Shown here piece by piece: positions 1 through 7,431 of a DNA stretch of 15,457 bases (positions are counted from its first letter, which is position 1; every line of letters begins with the position of its first letter). Origin of the DNA: JBQTII01 sp052388275. Its GTDB lineage: Bacteria; Actinomycetota; Actinomycetes; Sporichthyales; Sporichthyaceae. The translations under genes and the position numbers were made by a program. The notes beneath the pieces are model-generated. The model was given only the letters and a program-made list of their open reading frames with translations. It was not told the DNA's origin and searched no databases. The stretch spans positions 1-15,457 of the forward strand of contig JBQTII010000007.1 in the NCBI GenBank assembly GCA_052388275.1, given 5' to 3'.

Positions 1-129
1 GATGCGCAGCTCGGGGCGCGGCGCGACTGGCCGCGCCGCCGGCGCCCGGTTGATCACGGTGCGCGAGGACACCGGCCGGGCAGTGCCCGGCCGGGCCGGC
101 GCGACCCGCGCCGCGCTTGCCCGACTCAC
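1..129 (-). CDS. ftsL: Probable start of FtsL-like division protein (partial)
   Basis: This minus-strand frame stays open for 43 codons from a GTG at 129 to the window edge. The peptide is basic and rich in Ala, Pro and Arg (it begins MSRASAARVAPARPG), as expected for the cytoplasmic tail of an actinobacterial FtsL before its single membrane segment. The start is supported by GGAG seven bases upstream of the GTG. The gene follows rsmH by about 20 bases, the usual position of ftsL in the dcw cluster. The membrane and coiled-coil parts lie outside the window, so the name rests on position and composition. An ATG overlapping the rsmH stop (152) gives only eight codons and was discarded. Confidence 0.5.
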   Translation of the reverse strand, partial: MSRASAARVAPARPGTARPVSSRTVINRAPAARPVAPRPELRI

Positions 130-148
130 GCCGGCGCTCCACGCTCGG

Positions 149-1150
149 TCATGCCGCGCGCTCCCGCAACTTCTCCGCAGCCCGCAGGCGCGCCGAGGCG
201 GCCCGGGGGTTGGCCGCGATCTCGGCCTCGGTGGCAACTTCGCCGCGTCCGATCAGGCGCAGAACCGGGGAATGGCCCGGCAATTCGACGGGAAGCTCAG
301 CAGGGGCGCTCGAGGTGGCAGCGGCAGCGAAGCTGCGCTTGACGATCCGGTCCTCCAGCGAGTGGTAACTGAGCACGACGATGCGCCCGCCGACCGCGGC
401 GGCGGCAATGGCCGCCGGCATGGCCCGCTCCAGCACGGCGAGCTCGGAGTTCACCTCGATGCGCAGCGCCTGGAAGGTGCGCTTGGCAGGGTTGCCACCG
501 CTGCGCCGCGCCGGCGCCGGAATCACTGCGCGGATCAGGTCCACCAGGCGTCCCGAGGTGGTGAACGGGGTGCGCTCGCGCTCGCGCACCACCGCGTCGG
601 CGATGCGGCGCGCGAAGCGCTCCTCGCCGTAGGCGCGCATGATCCTGGCGAGGTCGGCACCGGCGTAGGTGTTGAGCACGGCCGCGGCGGTGAGCCCTCG
701 CGTGGGGTCCATCCGCATGTCCAGCGGAGCGTCGTGGGAGTAGGCGAATCCGCGCTCGGTTCGATCCAGCTGCATGGACGAGACCCCGAGGTCGAACAGC
801 AGTCCCGCCACCCGCGAGTGCCCGAGCCCGGCCAGCACCGTGGGTAGTTCGTCGTAAACCGCATGGACGAGACGGACCCGGTTCCCGAAGCACGCCAGGC
901 GCGCGGCCGAGCGCTCCAGCGCCGCGGGATCGCGGTCCAGCCCGATGAGCTGCAGCTCACCGAACCGGGCCAGCAACGCCTCGCTGTGGCCACCGAGGCC
1001 GACGGTGGCATCGACCGCCACCGCCCCGGGCTGCGTCAGCGCCGGAGCCAGCAGGTCGAGCACTCGCTCCAGCAGGACGGGCACGTGGGTGCCGTGCCCC
1101 TGTGGTCCAGATTCCACGTCGCTCCCCTGCGCCGTAGGTACGTGCGTCAT
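149..1150 (-). CDS. rsmH: 16S rRNA (cytosine-1402-N4)-methyltransferase RsmH
   Basis: RsmH (MraW) methylates N4 of C1402 in 16S rRNA using SAM; it is a cytoplasmic enzyme encoded in the dcw cluster. The 333-residue product has the family's usual length. Visible landmarks are the N-terminal GHGTHVPVLLERV, the SAM-binding loop DATVGLGGH (47-55), the acidic residue of GLDRDP (70-75), LFDLGVSS (118-125), RGFAYSHDAPLDMRMD (133-148), NPAKRTFQALRIEVNSEL (220-237) and the C-terminal YHSLEDRIVKRSF (262-274). No landmark is missing. The ATG at 1150 has a distant AAGGG (15 bases). An in-frame GTG at residue 13 has GGGAG four bases upstream, so a 321-residue form is possible. It lies downstream of mraZ and just ahead of the probable ftsL. 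Confidence 0.97.
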   Translation of the reverse strand: MTHVPTAQGSDVESGPQGHGTHVPVLLERVLDLLAPALTQPGAVAVDATVGLGGHSEALLARFGELQLIGLDRDPAALERSAARLACFGNRVRLVHAVYDELPTVLAGLGHSRVAGLLFDLGVSSMQLDRTERGFAYSHDAPLDMRMDPTRGLTAAAVLNTYAGADLARIMRAYGEERFARRIADAVVRERERTPFTTSGRLVDLIRAVIPAPARRSGGNPAKRTFQALRIEVNSELAVLERAMPAAIAAAAVGGRIVVLSYHSLEDRIVKRSFAAAATSSAPAELPVELPGHSPVLRLIGRGEVATEAEIAANPRAASARLRAAEKLRERAA

Positions 1151-1312
1151 TGCGCTGCTGAACTGCCCTTCTGACGTGCTGTGCCCGATCGCCCGGGACG
1201 TGGGGCCAGGTCCCCGCCCGCTCGTGCGCTCGCATCCGGCACCGGGGAAGGTGCACCGGCGCGATGCCGAGCGGGGGGAGACCTCACCGCACGTACTGCG
1301 GGCGAGGAGTCC
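1151..1312. other. mraZ-rsmH intergenic spacer
   Basis: This 162-base spacer separates mraZ from rsmH, wider than a tight operon junction. It holds no convincing gene. A weak stem around 1240-1256 (GCACC, loop, GGTGC) and a G-run near 1272 are present, but neither makes a clear terminator or promoter. Read-through from the mraZ promoter is the simplest way to express rsmH, and a second promoter here cannot be excluded. Confidence 0.4.
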
Positions 1313-1744
1313 TCACATCAACCCCGGGAACACCTCCTCGGAGAGCTCGGCGAAGGCCGGTTCCTGGGCGGTGAGGTAGCTCTCCCAGGCCGCGGTGTCC
1401 CAGATCTCCACCCGGGCGTTCGCGCCGATGACCACGCATTCGCGATCCAGGCCGGCGTAGGCCCGCAGCGCCGGCGGGATGGTGACTCGCCCCTGCTTGT
1501 CGGGCGTCTCGTCCGAGGCCCCCGCGTACAGCACCCGCATGAAGTCCCGCGGTCCCTTAGAGGTGATCGGCTGGCTGCGCACCTGCTCGGCCATCCGCGC
1601 GAACTCCGCGGCCGGCCACACGTACAGGCACCGCCCCTGGCCCTTGGTGATCACGAGGCCCTCCGCAAGTTCGTCACGAAACTTCGCCGGCAGGATCAAC
1701 CGGCCCTTGTCATCAAGACGCGGAGTGTGGGTGCCGAGAAACAT
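1313..1744 (-). CDS. mraZ: Transcriptional regulator MraZ
   Basis: MraZ is a DNA-binding protein of the AbrB/SpoVT swapped-hairpin type; it forms a ring and binds tandem short repeats in its own promoter, controlling dcw expression. The 143-residue product has the standard family length. Two homologous halves are visible: MFLGTHTPRLDDKGR-LILPAKF (1-22) and DETPDKQGR-VTIPPALR (78-94), each with the DxxGR...P signature. I chose the ATG at 1744 because the protein then begins with the family's typical MFLGTH, and GAGGGGG lies eight bases upstream. The same frame is open to an ATG at 1819, but that extension would cover the MraZ-box array and promoter. It is first in the minus-strand group mraZ-rsmH-ftsL. 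Confidence 0.97.
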   Translation of the reverse strand: MFLGTHTPRLDDKGRLILPAKFRDELAEGLVITKGQGRCLYVWPAAEFARMAEQVRSQPITSKGPRDFMRVLYAGASDETPDKQGRVTIPPALRAYAGLDRECVVIGANARVEIWDTAAWESYLTAQEPAFAELSEEVFPGLM

Positions 1745-1793
1745 GCTCGACGCCCCCTCTGCGACCAGGTTCTGCCCACGAAGCCACCGTGTA

Positions 1794-1850
1794 CTCCACA
1801 GACCTCCACCATACTCCACTTCACTCCACGATCAACCCGAAACGCTCCAC
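1794..1850 (-). promoter_or_regulatory. MraZ-box array (10-bp phased GTGGAG repeats)
   Basis: On the minus strand GTGGAG occurs at 1829-1824, 1819-1814, 1809-1804 and 1799-1794, exactly ten bases apart and so on one helical face, with a fifth copy at 1850-1845. A degenerate in-phase GTGGGC lies at 1779-1774. MraZ is known to bind direct repeats of this kind (TGGG/GTGG cores with about 10-bp period) upstream of its own gene. The array overlaps the predicted mraZ -10 and spacer, which implies autorepression. Confidence 0.85.
1808..1835 (-). promoter_or_regulatory. Candidate mraZ promoter
   Basis: On the minus strand TTGATC (1835-1830) is followed after 16 bases by TATGGT (1813-1808). Each hexamer matches four of six positions of the housekeeping sigma consensus. 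Transcription would start near 1801, about 57 bases before the mraZ ATG. Two MraZ boxes fill the spacer and a third overlaps the -10, so bound MraZ would block polymerase. Confidence 0.55.
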
Positions 1851-1884
1851 CCGGGGGACCCCGTGCTCCCCGGCATGGGTCAGC

Positions 1885-1905
1885 GTCTGCGGGGCAGTCG
1901 CAGAC
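1885..1905. repeat. 7-bp inverted repeat in the mraZ-moxR divergent region
   Basis: GTCTGCG (1885-1891) and CGCAGAC (1899-1905) form perfect arms around a seven-base loop. It lies between the MraZ boxes and the moxR start. It could be an operator for the plus-strand genes or chance; no T-run follows, so a terminator is unlikely. Confidence 0.35.
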
Positions 1906-1931
1906 CCGGCACGCACCGAAGTGCTCGGAGG

Positions 1932-1959
1932 TGGACAATGACCGCGACCGGGTAAAGAT
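1932..1959 (+). promoter_or_regulatory. Weak candidate promoter for the moxR cluster
   Basis: TGGACA (1932-1937, five of six to TTGACA) precedes TAAAGA/AAAGAT (1953-1959) with a 15-16 base spacer. The leader to the GTG at 2029 would be about 65 bases. The -10 is poor, so this is a suggestion only. Confidence 0.25.
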
Positions 1960-2018
1960 CGCCGTGTCCTGCTCCCGATGACCTATCGCAAGGCCCAGCC
2001 AGGGGCCGCCGTCGTTCC

Positions 2019-2024
2019 AGGAGG
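2019..2024 (+). promoter_or_regulatory. Shine-Dalgarno site that sets the moxR start
   Basis: A perfect AGGAGG lies four bases before the GTG at 2029. The upstream in-frame ATG at 1978 has no such site, so the GTG is preferred. Confidence 0.7.
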
Positions 2025-2028
2025 ATCC

Positions 2029-3012
2029 GTGACCGTTTACTCCCCCGACTACGGTTCGCTCGGCGGCGCAGGCGGGGTGGCGGAGGCCGCCGGGCGGATC
2101 CGGGCCGCGATGGAGAAGGTCATCGTCGGCAAGCCGGAGGCGGTGCGGATCGCCCTGATCGCGTTGCTCGCCGAGGGTCATCTGCTCGTCGAGGACGTGC
2201 CCGGCGTCGGCAAGACGATGTTGTCCAAGGCGCTCGCGCGGTCCATCGACTGCACGGTGCGGCGCATTCAGTTCACGCCGGACCTGCTGCCCTCCGACAT
2301 CACCGGCGTGTCCATCTTCAACGCCGAGCGACGCGACTTCGAATTCAAACCCGGCGCGATCTTCTCCAACATCGTGATCGGCGACGAGATCAACCGGGCC
2401 TCGCCCAAGACCCAGTCCGCGCTGCTGGAATGCATGGAAGAGGCCCAGGTCACCGTCGACGGGGTCACCTACGAACTCACCCCGCCGTTCATGGTGGTCG
2501 CCACCCAGAATCCGGTGGAGATGGAGGGGACCTACCCGCTGCCGGAGGCCCAGCGCGACCGCTTCATGGCCCGGGTATCGATGGGGTACCCGGATACCGC
2601 AGCCGAGCTGGCGATGGTCGACTACCACGGCGCCCACTCACCGCTGGAGGAACTCGAGCCGGCCACCGACGCACGTGCCGTGGTCAAGCTGATCGAGACG
2701 GTGCGGTCCGTGCACGTCTCCGCGGCCGTCAAGCGCTATGCGGTCGATCTGGTCTCGGCGACCCGCAGCAGCGCCGACCTGCGCCTGGGGGCTTCGCCGC
2801 GGGCGACGTTGCACCTCATCCGGGCTGCGCGCGCGGCGGCGGCGCTCGAGGGTCGCGACTACGTCCTGCCCGACGACATTCAGCACCTGGCCATTGCCGT
2901 GCTGGCCCACCGCCTGCTCACCACCGCCGAGGCACAGATCGCCCGGCGCACCGCCTCCGCGGTCGTCGCGGACCTGGTGCGCAGCCTCCCGCTGCCGGCA
3001 GCGACCCGCTGA
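2029..3012 (+). CDS. MoxR-family AAA+ ATPase
   Basis: MoxR ATPases are cytoplasmic AAA+ chaperone-like enzymes, usually encoded beside DUF58 proteins and thought to help mature or assemble other proteins. The 327-residue product shows Walker A GVGKT (59-63), Walker B with IVIGDEINRA (115-124), sensor 1 in VVATQNP (156-162), the LPEAQRDRF segment (171-179) and sensor 2 GASPRA (254-259), all intact and at the usual family length. The GTG start at 2029 follows AGGAGG; an ATG 17 codons upstream is less likely. It is followed after ten bases by the DUF58 gene and then by a transglutaminase, the classic MoxR/DUF58/TgpA-like trio. The real client protein is not known from sequence. Confidence 0.95.
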   Translation: MTVYSPDYGSLGGAGGVAEAAGRIRAAMEKVIVGKPEAVRIALIALLAEGHLLVEDVPGVGKTMLSKALARSIDCTVRRIQFTPDLLPSDITGVSIFNAERRDFEFKPGAIFSNIVIGDEINRASPKTQSALLECMEEAQVTVDGVTYELTPPFMVVATQNPVEMEGTYPLPEAQRDRFMARVSMGYPDTAAELAMVDYHGAHSPLEELEPATDARAVVKLIETVRSVHVSAAVKRYAVDLVSATRSSADLRLGASPRATLHLIRAARAAAALEGRDYVLPDDIQHLAIAVLAHRLLTTAEAQIARRTASAVVADLVRSLPLPAATR

Positions 3013-3022
3013 GCAGCTACTC

Positions 3023-4351
3023 ATGAAGGCGCTGAGCTGGCTCACCCTGCGCGGAAAATCCTTCGCGGTGGCGGGGCTGGCCGCGCTCGGCTGTGCCATC
3101 GGGCTGGGCCAACAGGACATCCTGCGCGTAGCGGTGCTGCTGGTCAGCCTGCCGCTGGTGTGCGCCGCGCTGGTCGCCCGCACCCAGCACCAGTTGGGCA
3201 CCTCGCGGCGCATCGATCCGGTCCGGGTACCCGTGGGCGAGGAGGCCCGGATCACTCTGGAGTTGGAGAACTCTTCCCTGGTGCCCACCGGACTGTTACT
3301 TGCGGAGGACAGCGTGGCGCCCTCGATGAACACCCGGCCACGCTTCGTGCTGGACCGCCTGGAGTCCCACGGCAGGCGCGAGGTCTACTACCGCGTCCGG
3401 TCCGAGGTGCGTGGGCGCTTCCCGATCGGCCCACTCAAGGTCCGCCTGACCGATCCGTTCGGGATGTGTGAGATCACCCGGTCCTTCGCCGGCACCGACG
3501 ACCTCATCGTGGTCCCGGTCGTGCAGCACCTTCCCTTCGTCGTCCTGGGCGGTGAATGGAGCGGGGGCAGTGACTCGCACCCCAGCTCGATCCCCTCGGC
3601 GGGGGAGGACGACATCGGCACCCGCGAGTACCGCCACGGGGACCCGCTGCATCGCGTGCACTGGCGTTCCACCGCGCGCCGTGGCGAGCTGATGGTGCGC
3701 CGCGAGGAGCATCCGCGCCAGACCCAGGCGACGCTGATCCTCGATGCCCGGGTGAACGCCCACGTCGGGTCGGGCCTGACCTCCTCGCTGGAGTGGGCCA
3801 TCTCGGCGGCGGCCTCGCTGTCGGTGCACCTGATCCGCCGGGGTTTCTCGCTGCGGGTGGTGACCGACACCGGCCAAGGTATGGCCGGAATGTCCACCGG
3901 CGTTCTCTCCCCGGTGCCCGACGTCGAGGGTCTGCTGCTGGACGCGCTGGCGATGCTCACCCCGTCGGCCACCCCATCCCTCGTCGGGGCTGCCCGAGAG
4001 CTGGGCCGCACCGGCGGGGACAGCCTGCTCGTGGCCCTGCTCGGCGAACTCAGCCCGGCTGACGCGGAGTCGATGGCGCGCCGGCGCCCCGGGACCACCA
4101 CCGCGATCGCCCTGCTCCAGCGCACCAGCACCTGGCGCGCTCGCGGTGCGCAGACCGATGCGCGGGCCGAGAAACGTCACCGAGCTCCGCCCGCTGCCGA
4201 TCGCGAGTTCGACAGATGCGTCGCGCTGTTGCGCAACGGCGGGTGGCGCGTGATGGAGGTCCACGCCGGGGACGAGCTGCCCGAGCTCTGGGCGCGGGTC
4301 GCCGGCGGGGTCGGGCACAGCGCCGGGCGCCGGGCGGGGGTGCCTCGATGA
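3023..4351 (+). CDS. DUF58 domain membrane protein
   Basis: This 442-residue protein belongs to the DUF58 family that accompanies MoxR ATPases; its biochemical function is not established. Two adjacent hydrophobic segments (about 14-28 and 33-52) anchor the N terminus. A beta-rich region follows (about 60-170). The hallmark motif is GTREYRHGDPLHRVHWRSTA (199-218), continuing to RRGELMVRREE. The C-terminal half resembles a von Willebrand A-like fold, beginning with ATLILDARVN. The ATG at 3023 lies ten bases after the moxR stop and has only a weak ribosome site, so coupling to moxR is likely. Its TGA overlaps the ATG of a 25-codon minigene (ATGA at 4348-4351) instead of directly meeting the next large gene. 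Confidence 0.93.
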   Translation: MKALSWLTLRGKSFAVAGLAALGCAIGLGQQDILRVAVLLVSLPLVCAALVARTQHQLGTSRRIDPVRVPVGEEARITLELENSSLVPTGLLLAEDSVAPSMNTRPRFVLDRLESHGRREVYYRVRSEVRGRFPIGPLKVRLTDPFGMCEITRSFAGTDDLIVVPVVQHLPFVVLGGEWSGGSDSHPSSIPSAGEDDIGTREYRHGDPLHRVHWRSTARRGELMVRREEHPRQTQATLILDARVNAHVGSGLTSSLEWAISAAASLSVHLIRRGFSLRVVTDTGQGMAGMSTGVLSPVPDVEGLLLDALAMLTPSATPSLVGAARELGRTGGDSLLVALLGELSPADAESMARRRPGTTTAIALLQRTSTWRARGAQTDARAEKRHRAPPAADREFDRCVALLRNGGWRVMEVHAGDELPELWARVAGGVGHSAGRRAGVPR

Positions 4352-4425
4352 GCGAGCGCAGCGAGCTCACCATCGGCACCGAATCGGTCTCCGCGAGGAC
4401 GAAGTCCGCGGCGGCGACTCGATGA
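4348..4425 (+). CDS. 25-codon minigene of MSERSE type, ATGA-coupled on both sides
   Basis: The ATG overlaps the DUF58 stop as ATGA, and the TGA overlaps the ATG of the transglutaminase in the same way (4422-4425). The peptide begins MSERSELTIGTESVSART. The first 19 bases are identical to the start of the 80-bp repeat unit at 11501, after which the two diverge. CTCGATGAGCG is repeated at 4344-4354 and 4418-4428, exactly one unit (74 bases) apart, so removing the unit would fuse the DUF58 stop to the transglutaminase start without loss. I infer a MIRU-like insertion at a translational-coupling site. Whether the peptide has a function of its own is unknown. Confidence 0.6.
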   Translation: MSERSELTIGTESVSARTKSAAATR

Positions 4426-6821
4426 GCGTGGCCACCTCACTTCGGCTGACCGCCGTCGCCTTCCTCGCCTGCGCCCTGACGACCACGCTGCTGGCTTCGG
4501 TGTTCGACGGCAGGGAGTGGTACCTGCGCGCGCTGGGCGCCCTCGCGGTGATCAGCGGCACCGGCGCCCTGGCCCGGTGGATCCGCACCCCGCGGGCACT
4601 GGTCCCGCTACTGCAGGTCGCCGGTGGCCTGATCTACCTCACCGCCACCTACGCTTCCGGTGCCGCCTGGTCGGGCTGGGTGCCCAACCGCGACGCGATC
4701 GAGGTGCTGCGTGCTCTTGGCGATGACGGCCTGACGGCCATCGACACGGTGACCCCGCCGATCACGCCCGAGGACTCCATCACCTTCGTCGTGGTCGCGG
4801 GAGTCCTGCTGATGGCGCTCGTGGTCGACAACCTCGCGGCGGGATTTCGGCAGACGGCGCTGGCGGGACTTCCGCTGCTGGTGCTCTACGCCGTACCGGC
4901 GGCGGTGCTGCCCGATGGCCTGCCCGGTGAACTGTTCCTGCTGCCGGCGGCGGGCTACCTGCTGCTTCTCCTCATCGACAACAGCGAGCGGCTGTCCCGA
5001 TGGGGCGTGGCGATCACCGGTTCGGGAGCTGCGCGCGGGGGCGGCCAGCGGGGACGGATGAGCCGTCGCATCGGCCTTACCGTGCTGGTGATGTCGGTGT
5101 CCATCCCGGCGTTCGCGCCCCAGTTGACCGACGAGGCATTCGGCTCGGGCGGACTGGGCAATGACCCCACCGGCGGCGGGACGATTTCCACGCTGAACCC
5201 GCTGGTGAGCATGCGCCGCGACCTGGTTCGTCCCGAGGACGTCGATCTCATGACGGTGCGCACAGACTCTGCACGCACCAGCGAGCTTTACCTGCGGGCG
5301 GTGACCCTGGACACCTTCGACGGCGAGGAATGGCGGGCCGGGCGCCGGGAGGTGCGCAAGTTCGACCCCGACCTTCCCGAACCGATCGGGCTCGCCGACA
5401 CCGTGGCCCGGGCGCCGACCAGGACCACGGTGAGCGTGGGGCCCAATCTGGAGGCCGACTACGTCCCGATGCCCTATCCACCTACCCGCCTGCAGATCGA
5501 GGGCGACTGGCGCTACGACCCGCTCACCGGAAATGTCGTGAGCCAGAGCGGCGCCGACCAGCTCGCGCAGTCGCAGTACAGCGTCGAGGCCCTGGACCTC
5601 GATCCGAGCGCGGAGGACGTCCTCGGCTCGATCGCGACCGACGAGTACCTGCGGACCTACCTGCAGCTACCCGAGTCCCTGCCGGGCCGGGTCCGCGAGA
5701 TCGCCGACCGGGTGATCGGCGATCGCGAAAACCCGCTGGAGCAGGCGGTCACCCTGCAGCAGTGGTTCCGGGACCCGGACAACTTCGCCTACGACCTGCG
5801 TCAGCAGCCCGGCACCGGAACGAACGCGATCCTGAATTTTCTCGACGACCGCCGCGGGTACTGCGAGCAATTCGCCTCGACGATGGCCGTGATGGCACGT
5901 CACCTCGGCATCCCGGCCCGGGTGAACGTCGGCTTCACCCCCGGGGACCTGGCCGACGACGGGCTGTCCCGCGTGATCAGCGCGCACGACGCCCATGCCT
6001 GGCCCGAGCTGTGGATGCCCGGAGTGGGCTGGGTGCGCTTCGAACCCACCCCGGGGTCGGCGACCTCGAACCCCAGCGTCCCGAACTGGCTCGCGCCCGC
6101 CGACGCTGCGCAGGAGCCGAGCGGGGGTGAGCCCGAGCCCACGGACGCGCCGCCCAACGACGAGGAGGTCGAGGCGCCGGTCGGCGCCGCGGAACCGGGC
6201 GATCCGGCCGAGGACGTTGACTCCGGCGTGGTCCTGCCCGACCCGGCGGACCCGGGCGCGACCGCGAGCAGCCCCGACCCCTGGTACGGACAGTGGTGGC
6301 GGGTCACGGCGTACCTCGCGGTGCTCGCGATGCTGCTCGCCGCTCCCGGACTGTGCCGCCTCGCGATCCGGTGGCGCCGCTGGCGGGCCGTGTCCGGCGC
6401 CGGCGCCGAGGCGGCGCGGGCCGCCGAGACGGCGTGGACCGAGCTGCGGGACGGCGTACGGGACCTGGGCCTGCCCTGGCCGCCCTCCCGCACTCCGCGC
6501 CAAACAGCCGCCGCGCTCAAGGCCGGGGGCGAGCTCGGGGCCGGCGCGCTCAGCGCCCTGGCTCTGATCACCGGCTCACTCGAGCGCGCCCGGTATGCAC
6601 CGGGGGTGGTGACGGCTGCGCCGACCGCGCAGCTGCGAGCCGCGGTCCACGCCCTTACCCACGACTTGGGCGTCACCGCCGGGCGCGCGGCCCGGGTGCG
6701 CGCGCGGCTCTTGCCGCGCTCGGTGATCGACGTGCTCACTGTGACCGGTACCCGCCTCGCCGATCGAGTCCGGATGCAGCGCAGCGCCCTGGCCCGCAAG
6801 GTGCGGACCCGGTCAGCCTGA
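4422..6821 (+). CDS. TgpA-like membrane transglutaminase
   Basis: This 799-residue integral membrane protein has an N-terminal block of about six or seven helices (roughly 8-26, 35-52, 60-77, 120-138, 146-163, 168-186, 217-233; DUF3488/TgpA type). An external transglutaminase-like domain follows, then a Pro/Glu/Asp-rich linker (about 555-615), another helix (about 627-648) and a cytoplasmic DUF4129-like tail. The thiol-protease-like active site is intact: Cys481 in RRGYCEQF, His525 in AHDAHAWPE and an acidic partner in RFEPTPG (Glu541). Such proteins probably act on cell-envelope peptides or proteins; the substrate is unknown. The ATG is coupled to the upstream minigene by ATGA and has little ribosome site of its own. 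It closes the moxR operon and is followed by a large hairpin. Confidence 0.93.
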   Translation: MSVATSLRLTAVAFLACALTTTLLASVFDGREWYLRALGALAVISGTGALARWIRTPRALVPLLQVAGGLIYLTATYASGAAWSGWVPNRDAIEVLRALGDDGLTAIDTVTPPITPEDSITFVVVAGVLLMALVVDNLAAGFRQTALAGLPLLVLYAVPAAVLPDGLPGELFLLPAAGYLLLLLIDNSERLSRWGVAITGSGAARGGGQRGRMSRRIGLTVLVMSVSIPAFAPQLTDEAFGSGGLGNDPTGGGTISTLNPLVSMRRDLVRPEDVDLMTVRTDSARTSELYLRAVTLDTFDGEEWRAGRREVRKFDPDLPEPIGLADTVARAPTRTTVSVGPNLEADYVPMPYPPTRLQIEGDWRYDPLTGNVVSQSGADQLAQSQYSVEALDLDPSAEDVLGSIATDEYLRTYLQLPESLPGRVREIADRVIGDRENPLEQAVTLQQWFRDPDNFAYDLRQQPGTGTNAILNFLDDRRGYCEQFASTMAVMARHLGIPARVNVGFTPGDLADDGLSRVISAHDAHAWPELWMPGVGWVRFEPTPGSATSNPSVPNWLAPADAAQEPSGGEPEPTDAPPNDEEVEAPVGAAEPGDPAEDVDSGVVLPDPADPGATASSPDPWYGQWWRVTAYLAVLAMLLAAPGLCRLAIRWRRWRAVSGAGAEAARAAETAWTELRDGVRDLGLPWPPSRTPRQTAAALKAGGELGAGALSALALITGSLERARYAPGVVTAAPTAQLRAAVHALTHDLGVTAGRAARVRARLLPRSVIDVLTVTGTRLADRVRMQRSALARKVRTRSA

Positions 6822-6857
6822 GCGCTCGCGCGCGTCCCGTCAGCGCCTACGCGCGGT

Positions 6858-6958
6858 GCCTGTCAGCACTTGCGTACGCCTATCAGCCCGTCGGCGGGCT
6901 GACAGGCGTACCTGCGGGCCGACGGCCCGTGAGCAGGCTGGTCGGCGGGCCGACGGCC
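6858..6958. repeat. Cluster of short direct and inverted repeats
   Basis: GCCTGTCAGC (6858-6867), GCCTATCAGC (6878-6887) and the inverted GCTGACAGGC (6898-6907) start exactly 20 bases apart, so two alternative hairpins compete for the third element. A 14-base direct repeat GCGGGCCGACGGCC follows at 6914-6927 and 6945-6958. The first copy can itself form a small GGGCC/GGCCC stem. No gene is visible in 6822-6999. Confidence 0.6.
6874..6911. terminator. Large hairpin, probable bidirectional terminator
   Basis: GTACGCCTATCAGCCCG (6874-6890) pairs with 6895-6911 in 16 of 17 positions around a TCGG loop. It lies 53 bases after the transglutaminase stop and about 90 bases from the DUF3040 stop on the other strand, so it can serve both convergent genes. 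No U-tract follows; such I-shaped hairpins are common in actinobacteria. Confidence 0.65.
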
Positions 6959-6999
6959 AGCGGACGAATCCGGCGGGTACCTGTCTGCGCGCGTGGGAG

Positions 7000-7389
7000 T
7001 CAGCGACCTTCGTCGCGACGGCGACGCCAGCGCTCCTCGAAGCCCTTGGTGACGCCCCGCTTGGCCGCCTTGCGCTTGGCGGGTGCACCCGGCCCGGAAC
7101 GCGAAGGTTCAGCGCTGCCGGAGACCCGGCGGTAGCTTGAAGCAGCGAACAAGGCGGAGGCGAGCATGAGGACGAAGCCCAGGACGCCCACGATCCAGAT
7201 CATGGAGACCACCCCGCTCATCAGCAGGGTGATGCCCGCCGCGAAGCCGACGACAGCCTGCAGGGTACGACGGCGATGGTGGGTGCGCAGGTCACCACCG
7301 CGAAGCGAGGACACGAACTTCGGGTCCTCCGCATAGAGGGCGCGCTCCATCTGCTCGAGCATGCGTTGCTCGTTATCGGACAGTGGCAC
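7000..7389 (-). CDS. DUF3040 small membrane protein
   Basis: This 129-residue protein fits the actinobacterial DUF3040 family. It opens with the family-typical MPLSDNEQRMLEQMERALYA, a short amphipathic helix, then EDPKFVSSLRG. Two membrane helices follow (about 43-61 and 64-83), then a strongly basic tail ending RWRRRRDEGR. The function of the family is unknown; it is predicted to sit in the cytoplasmic membrane with both ends inside. The GTG start at 7389 is supported by GGGAGG about seven bases upstream. It is read toward the transglutaminase and lies 193 bases after the methyltransferase gene on the same strand, with its own candidate promoter. Confidence 0.88.
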   Translation of the reverse strand: MPLSDNEQRMLEQMERALYAEDPKFVSSLRGGDLRTHHRRRTLQAVVGFAAGITLLMSGVVSMIWIVGVLGFVLMLASALFAASSYRRVSGSAEPSRSGPGAPAKRKAAKRGVTKGFEERWRRRRDEGR

Positions 7390-7431
7390 GACGGACCTCC
7401 CTCACCGGCACCGCATCGCAGTGCCCCTTAC

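Noticed and set aside
129..152. ATG overlapping the rsmH stop as the ftsL start
   Set aside because: It reaches a stop after eight codons; the GTG at 129 has a good ribosome site and stays open.
2..847. Long plus-strand open frame opposite rsmH
   Set aside because: It is antisense to an unmistakable rsmH; the Arg/Gly/Ala-rich product is typical of GC-driven open frames.
1745..1819. A longer MraZ frame starting at ATG 1819 (25 extra residues)
   Set aside because: It would translate the MraZ-box array and the promoter -10, lacks a ribosome site, and departs from the family's MFLGTH N terminus.
1978..2028. ATG at 1978 as the moxR start
   Set aside because: It lacks a ribosome site, while the GTG at 2029 follows a perfect AGGAGG and gives the usual family length.
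1696..2637. Minus-strand frame opposite moxR
   Set aside because: It overlaps the MoxR Walker motifs in antisense and the mraZ control region, and has no recognisable domain.
6840..7088. An 82-codon minus-strand frame between tgpA and the DUF3040 gene
   Set aside because: It spans the hairpin and overlaps the DUF3040 gene in another frame; the repetitive Arg-rich product has no support.
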